From: Komagataella phaffii GS115
Taxonomy: Eukaryota; Ascomycota; Pichiomycetes; Pichiales; Pichiaceae
DNA: 64,000 nucleotides
Direction of reading: 5' to 3'
NCBI RefSeq assembly: GCF_000027005.1
Contig: NC_012963.1
Coordinates: 2,170,001-2,234,000, forward strand
Position 1 is the stretch's first letter. The number at the start of each line of letters is the position of its first letter. Shown here piece after piece: positions 57,301 through 64,000 of this stretch. The notes beneath the pieces were generated by a model, which was not told the origin of the DNA, made no database searches, and saw only the letters and a list, made by a program, of their open reading frames with translations. Position numbers and translations under genes: made by a program.

Positions 57301-57707
57301 TAAAGGATTGGCTATATACCTATGATCAAATATTAAGAAGAAGACAATTATTCACTGTTGCCAGCGAGCTTTTGAAAACAACCTCCGAACTGTTTGAAAT
57401 TTTCAAAATAAAAGGCCAAACAAATACCTCATTTCGGACATATTGCCATCATTGTAATTCTCTTATATTGAATGAAAAGTCTAAAGAAAAGATGAAAAGT
57501 GGTAATTCTAACATTGAATTTGGTTACTGGTATTGTGATAACTGTAATAAGTCATTAGACGGTTGCATCTTCTGCAATGAACCAGTCAAAGGTATGGTCG
57601 TGAGTTTGTTGTCATGTGGTCACAGAGGCCATTTTGGGTGTATGAAGACCTGGTTCGTCACCTGCAAGGAACTTCAATGTCCCGCAGGATGTGAACCAGA
57701 GGACTAG
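54351..57707 (+). CDS. RTC1: Rtc1/Sea2, WD40-RING subunit of the SEA (GATOR2-like) complex
   Basis: Rtc1 is part of the SEACAT subcomplex on the vacuole, which promotes TORC1 activity by antagonising SEACIT. The 1118-residue protein has a Ser/Asn-rich N-terminus and then a WD40 propeller at about 100-440 (SGSQDGTVKIWDLR, SGGRDKQIQFWNM, SCSKDKTLIQHDL). A long disordered region follows, then a conserved helical segment (APEFIIREAAEYSASLGDLTMSGTIGLLF). The C-terminal zinc region (about 1040-1115) has repeated CxxC pairs and a RING-like LLSCGHRGHFGCMKTWF. S. cerevisiae Rtc1 has 1341 residues with the same order. I use ATG 54351 because the open frame upstream starts at a TTG. Its stop overlaps that of the convergent dynein gene. 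Confidence 0.92.
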   Translation: MPQNHAHDDFAESNVSSSVNTISSSPSNTYIDMVSQSFGSRNRGSNAASAGKLSRFAFNIYGNGAGNSPSSFAGANSPTRILSRKQRTSGTTFGGPQTAQKQLVFGAAGEVNCMCKSHESNDVLAIGGQKLLQVVRATDNNISIVHNINSISAKKNQQTKGKSGAGFISDVGFGYHNYSKVLAAGSISGAIYTFNIAKNSFSQINVLNDHSRSVNSLNFSSFTSHALLSGSQDGTVKIWDLRMKRTKATTTIQGNADAVRAAKFSNVTAGKICGIFDSGVIKKWDMRQPNQVERKVNAHTGPGLSIDWHPDIDYIVSGGRDKQIQFWNMTSTALDVRKPDHVISTSGAVGKVSWCNARQNSPANIYNTDIASCYYNDDNCIQIWNLKRRYVPKYLLEGHNNQITQILWKKPDTLWSCSKDKTLIQHDLTTSSLYSDNLPVATSAWNSSSDLSLSFVSQFQDNFVSRGRNSSQTGDHVTLQSDEIDYSDTFDSRPSSEAMQRSDSQKLTTESDRKEEVSHSTFPFSREYSTQDLRQIEHIEAQRPKMYSDLSTDGLSRTLEKASLQNQQLRVPSSHGLHELKSPIPSRLSTSRSQSVNIANFQEDDREGSPIIYNVEVPLEFNDDKVFNFLAANYLTSVPSDMDIFSVCEYNANVSASVNRFRDAQTWRTIKASVEWDQFRRSSEDADTMPGSKSSDDPEKSITQNNNGPSDDDSQSAIDTGLESLATSHSTRYAESPQGSLPLSHRNSFNDAWKPPARKSNTMTDRRPQDMTFEEAIVDGDDDDHSSSKHTTNSELDPESENVLSGPSSAKPIPGKNSKTYGSLPSTVGTYSYQGLLQPDFDDEKSPHLRSPGSFDMSYTPPNLMATTRRLTNDFKNQRSNDTRMKWRRSYSKVSSISNKSQLTKILNEGPKNLTMDKRKEEEEMKQKEEDEASLSQLKVPWAPEFIIREAAEYSASLGDLTMSGTIGLLFFKMYPRSLSTLQLKDWLYTYDQILRRRQLFTVASELLKTTSELFEIFKIKGQTNTSFRTYCHHCNSLILNEKSKEKMKSGNSNIEFGYWYCDNCNKSLDGCIFCNEPVKGMVVSLLSCGHRGHFGCMKTWFVTCKELQCPAGCEPED

Positions 57708-59596
57708 AAATCAATAGTTCCAGCTATCAATGCTTGCAATTTTGTGACTTGTCTCGTATGGTCGATGTCAAAGTCTGAATCCATTTTTGCCAGCTGATTT
57801 TGAAACTTCAGGATATATACTTTACCATCCAGCCCAGCTGTAGCCAGATATGCACCTGAAGAATCCCATGAAACTCTATTAAACCCTATGGAAACATCGC
57901 TAAGTTCATCGAATGAATCGTATGTTTCCTTTATGTAGTCACCTTTCTTGGAAGCTTTTTGCTGAGAAGGGAAAATGTTTACAATAGGGAGAGCAGACTT
58001 TTCTGACAAATCATAAAGATCAACAGAGCCAGAATTTCCTACAGCAACAAACTGCAGAGGGAAACCGGGCCTAAATGCCAAATCCATAATTACATAATCG
58101 GTAGGAATCAGCAGTATCGAACTATCTATATCCTTATCTTCGATCGAATGTGCTGTTAATCGATGAAGTCTGATCGAAAAATCAAGCCCTGAACTGATAA
58201 AAACTTTGCTGAAATCATTCGTTTCATGAGGATAGTTATTGAGCTGAGGAAAAGAAAGCGAAGTGACTAGCCCTATTCCATGCGCTTTTAAACGGGATTC
58301 TATCCCAGCTTTCAATCCCATGGATTCAAATCTTCTAACTCGATAAATGAAACCGTCCTCACAGCCTACAAGCAAGTATCCTGTATCACTTGGAAGGCAA
58401 ATCATAGCAGACGCTGGTATGGGTTCGCTTGAACGAACTGATGATGAGTTATTGCCAACTAAACGGATAGGAGTTGACGCCGGACTAGACAGCATGTGTA
58501 TCGACCACGTTGCGATGACCCCAGACGCAGAAGCGGTCACCACATCGGTTGCTGTTGTATTGAATGACTTTCGACTGGAAATTTCCACAATCTGTGTGAT
58601 CGAACCAGTGTACAATCCAGATGATGGGTCGCTTATCGATATTTGTGTTGGGTAATGAGACAAATCCAAATTTTTCAAGTCCCATATACAAAGCCTTCCG
58701 TCAACAGTTCCCCCTATTATGATATTGGATGCGTGCTTGGCAAACTGGACGCAGGAAACAGGAGATGTATACTTCAAAATAGTCTCTGGCGCGTTGGCGG
58801 ACTTTATATTCCAAAGAATGACCATTCCTTGGGAGTTGATTGAATTTGATGCCGGTGCATAGGACACTGCGATTAATGCTGGATTGTGTGGTGACCAATT
58901 TATTGATAAGATTGATCTAGATTCGGTCAGTTCTTGATCGAAAAGCTCTAAATCAACAATCAGGTCGTGAGATTGTAATTTTTGAACTAATTCATCATTT
59001 TCAGCGGAACTTTTGTCTTTATTTGACTTCTTTTGTAGCGTTTCTTCTGCAATTCTTAGAGAGTTGGCGAGACTAGATACCAACGGGTCATCCTCTTCTG
59101 TTTCTTCTGTCAGTTTAGGATCGAACGGACGTTCTTCTTCAATTTCAGGGTCAGATATCTGATCTGATGGTACCAGTAATTGTGGAGATTCAGAATTGTT
59201 TTGCTGTAAATGTTGGCCCTGCTGTGGACCTTGACCTCTATGGAAATAGCCATTCTCAGACACCTCCCAATCAATGTCCTCCGTCTGGACTGATTTATTA
59301 AAGATAATTCTCTCCTCTACAACAGGGATATCATGCTTGATTTCAAGTTGCTCTGGGAGGTTATCAACTTGTGTGGAAGCTTCCTTATAAGGCTGACTTG
59401 GTCGACTTTTTTCATTAGAATCTTGGGTCCTATCCTGAAGTATTTTGTCTACCAAAACGTCAACAGAACTTATGCTTTGAGAGGCAACAGGGATTGAGCT
59501 TGTTTTTCCCGTCCTCTCAAGCCTCTGTTTTCTTAACTCCTCCAAACGGGCCTTCTTGGCCTCCAACTCCGCCTTCCTACTGTGGTTAATGGACAT
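57704..59596 (-). CDS. PAC11: Cytoplasmic dynein intermediate chain (Pac11-like)
   Basis: The intermediate chain links dynein heavy chain to dynactin and light chains for nuclear migration and spindle positioning. The N-terminus, SINHSRKAELEAKKARLEEL then RKQRLER, is the typical charged helix that binds dynactin p150 (Nip100). Two QT-type LC8/Dyn2 motifs follow (STQVD at about 74-78; SVQTED at about 102-107). The C-terminal half (about 225-610) is a WD40 propeller (ILSINWSPHNPALIAVSY, IIGGTVDGRLCIWDLKNL, YLLVGCEDGFIYRVRRF, YLATAGLDGKVYILKF). The length is 630 residues from ATG 59596; the frame upstream of it adds 25 residues that do not resemble the family. The gene is divergent from SLD5, 107 bp away. 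Confidence 0.88.
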   Translation of the reverse strand: MSINHSRKAELEAKKARLEELRKQRLERTGKTSSIPVASQSISSVDVLVDKILQDRTQDSNEKSRPSQPYKEASTQVDNLPEQLEIKHDIPVVEERIIFNKSVQTEDIDWEVSENGYFHRGQGPQQGQHLQQNNSESPQLLVPSDQISDPEIEEERPFDPKLTEETEEDDPLVSSLANSLRIAEETLQKKSNKDKSSAENDELVQKLQSHDLIVDLELFDQELTESRSILSINWSPHNPALIAVSYAPASNSINSQGMVILWNIKSANAPETILKYTSPVSCVQFAKHASNIIIGGTVDGRLCIWDLKNLDLSHYPTQISISDPSSGLYTGSITQIVEISSRKSFNTTATDVVTASASGVIATWSIHMLSSPASTPIRLVGNNSSSVRSSEPIPASAMICLPSDTGYLLVGCEDGFIYRVRRFESMGLKAGIESRLKAHGIGLVTSLSFPQLNNYPHETNDFSKVFISSGLDFSIRLHRLTAHSIEDKDIDSSILLIPTDYVIMDLAFRPGFPLQFVAVGNSGSVDLYDLSEKSALPIVNIFPSQQKASKKGDYIKETYDSFDELSDVSIGFNRVSWDSSGAYLATAGLDGKVYILKFQNQLAKMDSDFDIDHTRQVTKLQALIAGTIDF

Positions 59597-59703
59597 TATA
59601 AGTGTATCAAAATATAAGATTAGCGAAATATGTTCCGTATATATCAGATCGCATAGATCGATTCGGCTCAAACGAGAAGTGAATTATAGAAACCTGGGTT
59701 ACC

Positions 59704-60387
59704 ATGGATATCGACGATATTCTCAAAGCATTTGACCAAGAAACTTCAAGACCACAACGATCACAAAGTAAACTCTACCGCCAGGACTATGAATCGCTCA
59801 AGAAAGCATGGATAAATGAAAGGACTTCGCCTGAATTATTGCATTACGAAGTAGATCTCATGGAACGTGTACTGAAGCGAATCCGACAACAGATGGAATT
59901 CATAGAACTAAACTCCATAGAATTGCAAAGCTCGGAGGAAAAAGATATCAAGTTATTGTTAGTCATAATAGAAAGTGAATTAGATAGAGTCAACTTCGTG
60001 GTTCGAAGTTACTTGAGGACTCGATTAGATAAAATTGACAAATTTACCATTTACATCCATAATGAGGAGCAAGAGTTGAAGAAACTATCCCCTGAAGAAA
60101 CGGAATATATGAATAGGCATTTGGAGATCCTGGTAGAGCTGTACAATAAGCAATTTCTCAGTAAACTGCCCGAATCTTTACACACACTTGACGATACCAG
60201 CGGAGGGATATCCATGATAGAAAGTCCGGAGTTGTCCAAGAGCGTGTTTATCAGAGTGTTGAAGGATATTGAGATACCAATTGTTATTGGAGGCGAAGAG
60301 ATTGATATGAAGCAAGATGAGATTTACGTGCTGAGTTATAGGTTAGTCAAGGACCTTATTCAAGCAGAAGAAGTTGCCCTTATATGA
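59704..60387 (+). CDS. SLD5: Sld5, GINS complex subunit
   Basis: Sld5 is one of four GINS subunits (Sld5, Psf1-3) of the Cdc45-MCM-GINS replicative helicase. The 227-residue protein starts MDIDDILKAFDQE. It has the helical A domain (about 30-150) with WINERTSPELLHYEVDLMERVLKRIRQQ and FVVRSYLRTRLDKIDKF, the last being a signature of Sld5. The small beta-rich B domain closes the protein (about 175-227, EDVEIP-like KDIEIPIVIGGEEIDMKQDEIYVLSYRLVKDLI). The S. cerevisiae protein has 294 residues with a longer insert, while other yeasts are nearer this length. The start is the ATG at 59704. Confidence 0.95.
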   Translation: MDIDDILKAFDQETSRPQRSQSKLYRQDYESLKKAWINERTSPELLHYEVDLMERVLKRIRQQMEFIELNSIELQSSEEKDIKLLLVIIESELDRVNFVVRSYLRTRLDKIDKFTIYIHNEEQELKKLSPEETEYMNRHLEILVELYNKQFLSKLPESLHTLDDTSGGISMIESPELSKSVFIRVLKDIEIPIVIGGEEIDMKQDEIYVLSYRLVKDLIQAEEVALI

Positions 60388-60528
60388 TTGAGATAGAAAG
60401 GAAAAACAAACCTAATAGTCATTTTTTATTAAATCATCACAAATTCTTTAATTCTTGTTATATTTTTTGTTGTATATTCTAAGACCTCCTTTTGTTTCTG
60501 ATCAGTGAATATGGAGGGCCGACATCAT

Positions 60529-61014
60529 CTATTTCTTTACAACAGCCTGTAAAGCCTCCAAAACCTCAACTTCAATGGCGGCCTCGGCAGCAACAGCTTC
60601 GTCAGCAGAGGATACATTCTTTTGGGACTCAGCTAACAAGCGGTTGATCTCCTCGGCAGAGAAAGAGTCCAAAGTGAAAGCTTCAATGGTTGAGATAGAC
60701 AACTTGGAATTTGGTTGAATAGAAGCGACACCACCAGAAATGAAATACTTGTCAGACTTTCCAGCAGAGTCAAGAACCTCTACGACACCTGGTTTTAATT
60801 CCTCGACGATAGGAACGTGGTTAGCTAAAACACCCAGTTCACCAGAGGCACCAGGTAGGTTGACTTGGGCAGCCTCCTTATTGTCAATTATAGTCTCATG
60901 AGGCAGAGCCAAAGAAACCTTGAGAACATCGCTAGTGGCAGCGGCCTCAGCGTAAGTTCTCTTGGCCATCAAATTGGCTCCTCTAGTAATGCTTCTAATC
61001 GATTGTCTGAACAT
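60529..61014 (-). CDS. ATP16: ATP synthase F1 subunit delta, mitochondrial
   Basis: This is the central-stalk subunit (bacterial epsilon) that joins the gamma subunit to the c-ring of F1Fo ATP synthase. The 161-residue protein has a mitochondrial presequence (MFRQSIRSITRGANLMAKRTYAEA). The beta-sandwich domain follows (LKVSLALPHETIIDNKEAAQVNLPGASGELGVLANHVPIVEELKPGVVEV, FISGGVASIQPNSKLSI), and a C-terminal helical hairpin ends the protein. It matches S. cerevisiae Atp16 (160 residues) throughout. The start is the ATG at 61014. SLD5 ends 141 bp away on the other strand. Confidence 0.96.
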   Translation of the reverse strand: MFRQSIRSITRGANLMAKRTYAEAAATSDVLKVSLALPHETIIDNKEAAQVNLPGASGELGVLANHVPIVEELKPGVVEVLDSAGKSDKYFISGGVASIQPNSKLSISTIEAFTLDSFSAEEINRLLAESQKNVSSADEAVAAEAAIEVEVLEALQAVVKK

Positions 61015-61355
61015 TATTGGTGTGCTTTTCTTTCTGACTTTCTTTGAAGGTTAATATTTAGAGTGAACCCCTGGTCGAGCACTGTCCAATAAACGACGAC
61101 GCAAGAAAATGGGCAATACACATCGAGAGTGAAACTTTCCAAGGAAAAAAAGGCCAGGGAATTCTCGCTAATGGCCCTAGATCAATCTTACTTTTTCGAT
61201 AATGTGTGGTGTTTGTGGTACACGACAATATTTTCCCTCTTTGGTAGGAAACAACCTGTGCAGGCAGACTCCGCCAATTCCTTCATCTGATATTCAGAAG
61301 GGGAGAAAAGCAAGGTAGATTATCACAGCTGCGAGTATAGTTTACAGCTGCTACC
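61015..61355. promoter_or_regulatory. Divergent promoter between ATP16 and the MED2 candidate
   Basis: This 341-bp region lies between two outward-reading genes. An A-rich stretch near 61145 is the only local bias. I see no HAP-type CCAAT element that I can place with confidence and no RNA gene. Confidence 0.4.
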
Positions 61356-62231
61356 ATGTCTACAGCGGAGAATTCTTTAATGGATAGCGCTAATAATATC
61401 TTTCTTTCTTTGGGAGATATATTTGACCAGTTATCGCTTTCACAGACTTGCAATATTATAACACCAAACCATTCAAGTGCGTTTATTGTGGAGCGGAATA
61501 GGCTCAACAATGATATCAATGTGTACAATAGTCTTCTGTCCCAACATCTGATGGACTTTAAAGACACGGAGATCATGTTACGAAAAATGAAAAACGATTT
61601 ACTCAATAAGGTGGCACCGTCATCTAGTACAGTAAAAGCAGAAGTGAAAGAGGAGCCCAGCCTACCACTCAAAGTCGAGCAGCCTGTAGAGCTTGCTATA
61701 CCGTCCAACGATGCGTTTTCTGTCGATAATAATAACTTCTATAATGAAAACTTTGATGAGTTCATGGACTTTTCTGCTGACACTGGTGGCATGGCCAATT
61801 TTGACGCATTAGGTTTTAATTCCAACGATAACGAAACACAGAAATTTACAGATAACAACGACACTAACGGCATGGCAAACTTGAATAATGTCGACAATAT
61901 GAACATCGATAGTAAGCAGAAGTCCAATGCAATGGATTCAGAATTGGCTAATATCGACAATACAAAGAACCCATTGGATATTCTTGCATCGATGGAATCT
62001 AAAAAGAACACCGATGAGAACTTTGGTGTTGATAATGACCAAGACATGGACCAGTTTGCAACCAATGACGATTTGATGGGGAACAATCCTAACTATCTAG
62101 GCAGTGACGTGGATCTGAAGGAACTGTTACAGAATAGTGAAGATGCTGATGGCCGTATTGATATTCCTGAAGGTGATATCAACAGTTTATTCAATGAAAT
62201 TGATCTTCTAATCGGCAATGATGAATCATAG
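61356..62231 (+). CDS. Possible Mediator tail subunit Med2 (Tlo-like)
   Basis: The 291-residue protein has a predicted helical N-terminal third (ANNIFLSLGDIFDQLSLSQTCNI and VERNRLNNDINVYNSLLSQHLMDFKDTEIMLRKMKNDLL). The remainder is highly acidic, Asn/Asp-rich and disordered, with short hydrophobic motifs (NFDEFMDFS, ANFDALGFN, LFNEIDLLIG) that look like activation-type segments. This layout matches Med2 of S. cerevisiae and the Tlo family of Candida, whose conserved part is only a roughly 100-residue helical region near the N-terminus. The similarity is structural rather than clear residue identity, so I leave the symbol empty. A PVKxE-like sumoylation context (VKAEVKEEPS) is present. The start is the ATG at 61356. 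Confidence 0.5.
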   Translation: MSTAENSLMDSANNIFLSLGDIFDQLSLSQTCNIITPNHSSAFIVERNRLNNDINVYNSLLSQHLMDFKDTEIMLRKMKNDLLNKVAPSSSTVKAEVKEEPSLPLKVEQPVELAIPSNDAFSVDNNNFYNENFDEFMDFSADTGGMANFDALGFNSNDNETQKFTDNNDTNGMANLNNVDNMNIDSKQKSNAMDSELANIDNTKNPLDILASMESKKNTDENFGVDNDQDMDQFATNDDLMGNNPNYLGSDVDLKELLQNSEDADGRIDIPEGDINSLFNEIDLLIGNDES

Positions 62232-62452
62232 ATTGGCAGTTAGTTTTGCAATTAATAGATTAGGTAATCTGAAATGTTCGAGTAAAAGATAAGATTGATG
62301 TCACTTGACCATAAACAGAAACCTAACAGGAATACGCCTCTTTACCAGTCTTTTTTTTCTTACGTTTCGTGATGAATCTATAGGAGAAGTGGCGTGGGCT
62401 AACGAAGAAGCAGAGACTGAACTTAAGTAAAGAACTTAAGATTAGAACGAAC

Positions 62453-63877
62453 ATGGTTCCTGTTTTGACCCCACAATTTCATTCTTCACCTTCAGTTTCT
62501 GACTTTACAGCCTTTATAAACCGCTCCAATGTCGTTTCCATAACGAGCAATCTTTATGAGTCTTATAAAGAAGCCATTCATTCCTCGAATGTATCCATGT
62601 ATTGCACCAATTCGTCTACACCTACTGGCAATGAGTGTGGAACATGTTTAGTTGTAGAATTAGGAGGCTCCACTCTAAGAATTGCAGTCTTACGCTTGGA
62701 AAAAAGGAAATACGAAAATCTTTATCAAAGAGATTGGACATTAACTGAGAGTGATAAGGTGATTGACTTGAAATTTTTTGATGAAATTGCCCAAAAGATA
62801 ACAAACATTCCCAGTCTAAGATCTCACTTTCGAAACGATACAATTCGAATAGGCATATCTTGGAGCTTCCCATTAGAACAAACTTCATCATCCCAGGCAG
62901 TCCTACAAACAATGGGTAAAGGATTTCGACTTTCAGAGTCGACACATGGTCAGGATCTGAAAACACTTTTCGAAAACAGCCTCAAATCGAACGGGATTGA
63001 TGCTTCTGTGGAGAGCATCATAAATGACTCAGTTGCAGTTTTCGTTGCTGGGAATTACTTGGAAAGCTGCGTAACGGGATTAGTTGCTGGCACTGGCGTC
63101 AATTGTGCTTTGGTTGTCGATAGGAAAATGATTGGATTACAAAAGTCACAGGAACAGATTCGGCCTTTACGAAAGGGAAACTTCGACAAAGTAGTTCTGA
63201 ACTCCGAACTAGGTTTCTTTGGTGGTTTTCTGTGTCAACATAGTACCATCTGGGATAAAATGGTGCATGAGAACTGGGCACTACATCACTCAGTTCAAAC
63301 GAACCAACCACATATGACTCTTGCTCTTGGATGTTTTCAGCCGATTGAAATGATGTGTTCTGGCCGATATATTGGAGAGTTGACAAGGCTAGCTATTCTG
63401 TCGCTAATTGACTCTAAACAGCTATTCAAAGGAAGTCGGCAAAATATCCCTAGTGCATTTAACGTTCCGTATAGCCTAGGAGGAGCAATTGTTAGTGAAA
63501 TCTACGAATCAGAAGGACATCTACCTGAGCTCTGGGCTCCCCTTGCCCCTTCACAAGAAGATTACCAGATATTGTTTAAGGTTGTTGATTCGATAATTGA
63601 AAGAGCGTCTGTAGTTTTGGGGTGTGCTATCATTGCTCTTCTGAAGCTCAGCGAGTCTTCAGCTACAATTGACCCGACTGGAAGTGGTTCATGTCGACCT
63701 TACCGAATCGGGTATGTTGGTTCAGTGCTAAAGTGTTTCAAGCCTTATCGGGAAAAAGTTGAAATGGTTTTGAATTTGGCCTCAAAACTTCAAATCATCA
63801 ATCGACCAGCCTCCCTCATTTACATAGATGATAGTAATCTAGTTGGAGCGGCAGTTTCAGTCTTCACACCAGAATGA
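62453..63877 (+). CDS. Hexokinase-family sugar kinase, probably N-acetylglucosamine kinase (NAG5/HXK1-like)
   Basis: The 474-residue protein has the hexokinase fold. The phosphate-1 motif is LVVELGGSTLRIAVL, the sugar-binding region includes ISWSFPLEQ and the catalytic-Asp segment IINDSVAVFVAG, and the phosphate-2/adenosine motifs are LVAGTGVNCAL and IGYVGSVLKCF. The pattern ELGGSTLRIAV, SWSFPLE and MCSGRYIGELTRLAIL is nearer to Candida albicans GlcNAc kinase Nag5 (Hxk1) and S. cerevisiae YLR446W than to glucose-phosphorylating Hxk2/Glk1. The likely reaction is GlcNAc to GlcNAc-6-P, or a regulatory role. No other GlcNAc catabolic gene (deaminase, deacetylase or transporter) is nearby in the window. 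The start is the ATG at 62453. Confidence 0.75.
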   Translation: MVPVLTPQFHSSPSVSDFTAFINRSNVVSITSNLYESYKEAIHSSNVSMYCTNSSTPTGNECGTCLVVELGGSTLRIAVLRLEKRKYENLYQRDWTLTESDKVIDLKFFDEIAQKITNIPSLRSHFRNDTIRIGISWSFPLEQTSSSQAVLQTMGKGFRLSESTHGQDLKTLFENSLKSNGIDASVESIINDSVAVFVAGNYLESCVTGLVAGTGVNCALVVDRKMIGLQKSQEQIRPLRKGNFDKVVLNSELGFFGGFLCQHSTIWDKMVHENWALHHSVQTNQPHMTLALGCFQPIEMMCSGRYIGELTRLAILSLIDSKQLFKGSRQNIPSAFNVPYSLGGAIVSEIYESEGHLPELWAPLAPSQEDYQILFKVVDSIIERASVVLGCAIIALLKLSESSATIDPTGSGSCRPYRIGYVGSVLKCFKPYREKVEMVLNLASKLQIINRPASLIYIDDSNLVGAAVSVFTPE

Positions 63878-63955
63878 TTAGATTAGTTAGTATGCATCGC
63901 GCGATCAGAATTTACCTACCTTACTCCATAAGCGCAGAGAAATATCATCCATTCT

Positions 63956-64000
63956 ATGAAGAGTGTACTTGTAACAGGAGGAGCCACTGTCACATTTGTT
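63956..64000 (+). CDS. ALG13: First codons of a probable Alg13 (UDP-GlcNAc transferase catalytic subunit), cut by window edge
   Basis: The ATG at 63956 opens MKSVLVTGGATVTFV, which runs off the window. The pattern LVTxGATVxF is typical of the Alg13 N-terminus (FVTCGATVPF in S. cerevisiae), the catalytic partner of Alg14 in adding the second GlcNAc to dolichol-PP-GlcNAc. Fifteen residues are too few for certainty; another nucleotide-binding enzyme starting with a glycine-rich strand is possible. The gene starts only 78 bp after the kinase stop. Confidence 0.55.
   Translation, partial: MKSVLVTGGATVTFV

Noticed and set aside
1..64000. CRISPR arrays, prokaryotic operons, centromere or telomere repeats
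   Set aside because: No spaced direct-repeat array, no large inverted repeat and no telomeric tract were seen; gene structure is plainly that of a yeast chromosome arm.

Overview
The window looks like nuclear DNA from a methylotrophic budding yeast, most likely Komagataella (Pichia pastoris/K. phaffii). The evidence is compact, almost entirely intron-free genes on both strands, short 5'-proximal introns in two ribosomal protein genes, a 376-residue PEX7 that I recognise, and a peroxisomal-type copper amine oxidase. The window also carries a leucine tRNA with anticodon CAG, and CTG codons sit at conserved leucines, so CTG is read as leucine. I see about 35 protein genes (one cut off at each edge), two tRNA-Leu genes and one isolated 5S rRNA gene. 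I see no transposon, LTR, CRISPR array, centromere or rDNA repeat.

Layout. 1-7.3 kb: end of a membrane protein, ALG11 (with an apparent frameshift), SLM1, MOB1 and a YMC1-type mitochondrial carrier. 7.6-15.7 kb, all on the + strand: homocitrate synthase, RPS9 and RPL21 (both spliced), RIM2 and the RhoGAP BEM3. 15.8-21.3 kb, all on the - strand: lipoyl synthase, BGL2, a SPOUT methyltransferase and BFR1. 21.7-27.5 kb: IDI1, metacaspase, tRNA-Leu(AAG), 5S rRNA (- strand), an FLR1-like drug exporter and tRNA-Leu(CAG). 27.5-39.2 kb: GEA2 ArfGEF, PEX7, an SPT21/Ams2-like histone-gene regulator and an SPO71-like protein. 39.4-44.5 kb: an MDR-family oxidoreductase divergent from two tandem NtaA/DszA-type flavin monooxygenases. 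44.6-54.2 kb: the pheromone scaffold STE5, the SUN protein SLP1, a G1 cyclin and a copper amine oxidase. 54.3-64 kb: RTC1 (SEA complex), dynein intermediate chain, SLD5 (GINS), ATP16, a MED2 candidate, a GlcNAc-kinase-like protein and the first codons of a probable ALG13.

Most of this is ordinary core gene content. The most unusual region is 39.4-44.5 kb. There an oxidoreductase and two duplicated flavin monooxygenases share a repeated 8-bp promoter motif (ATTATGCA/TGCATAAT, four copies) plus CGG-spacer-CCG sites. This suggests a small co-regulated catabolic or detoxification cluster, possibly of bacterial origin. Several promoters carry motifs that fit their genes: three GATAAG sites before the amine oxidase, a Yap1-type site before FLR1, a pheromone response element before STE5, MCB boxes before SPT21 and the G1 cyclin, and Cbf1/Tbf1-type sites before RPL21. 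All family calls come from reading the sequence and remembering homologues; no database search was run.
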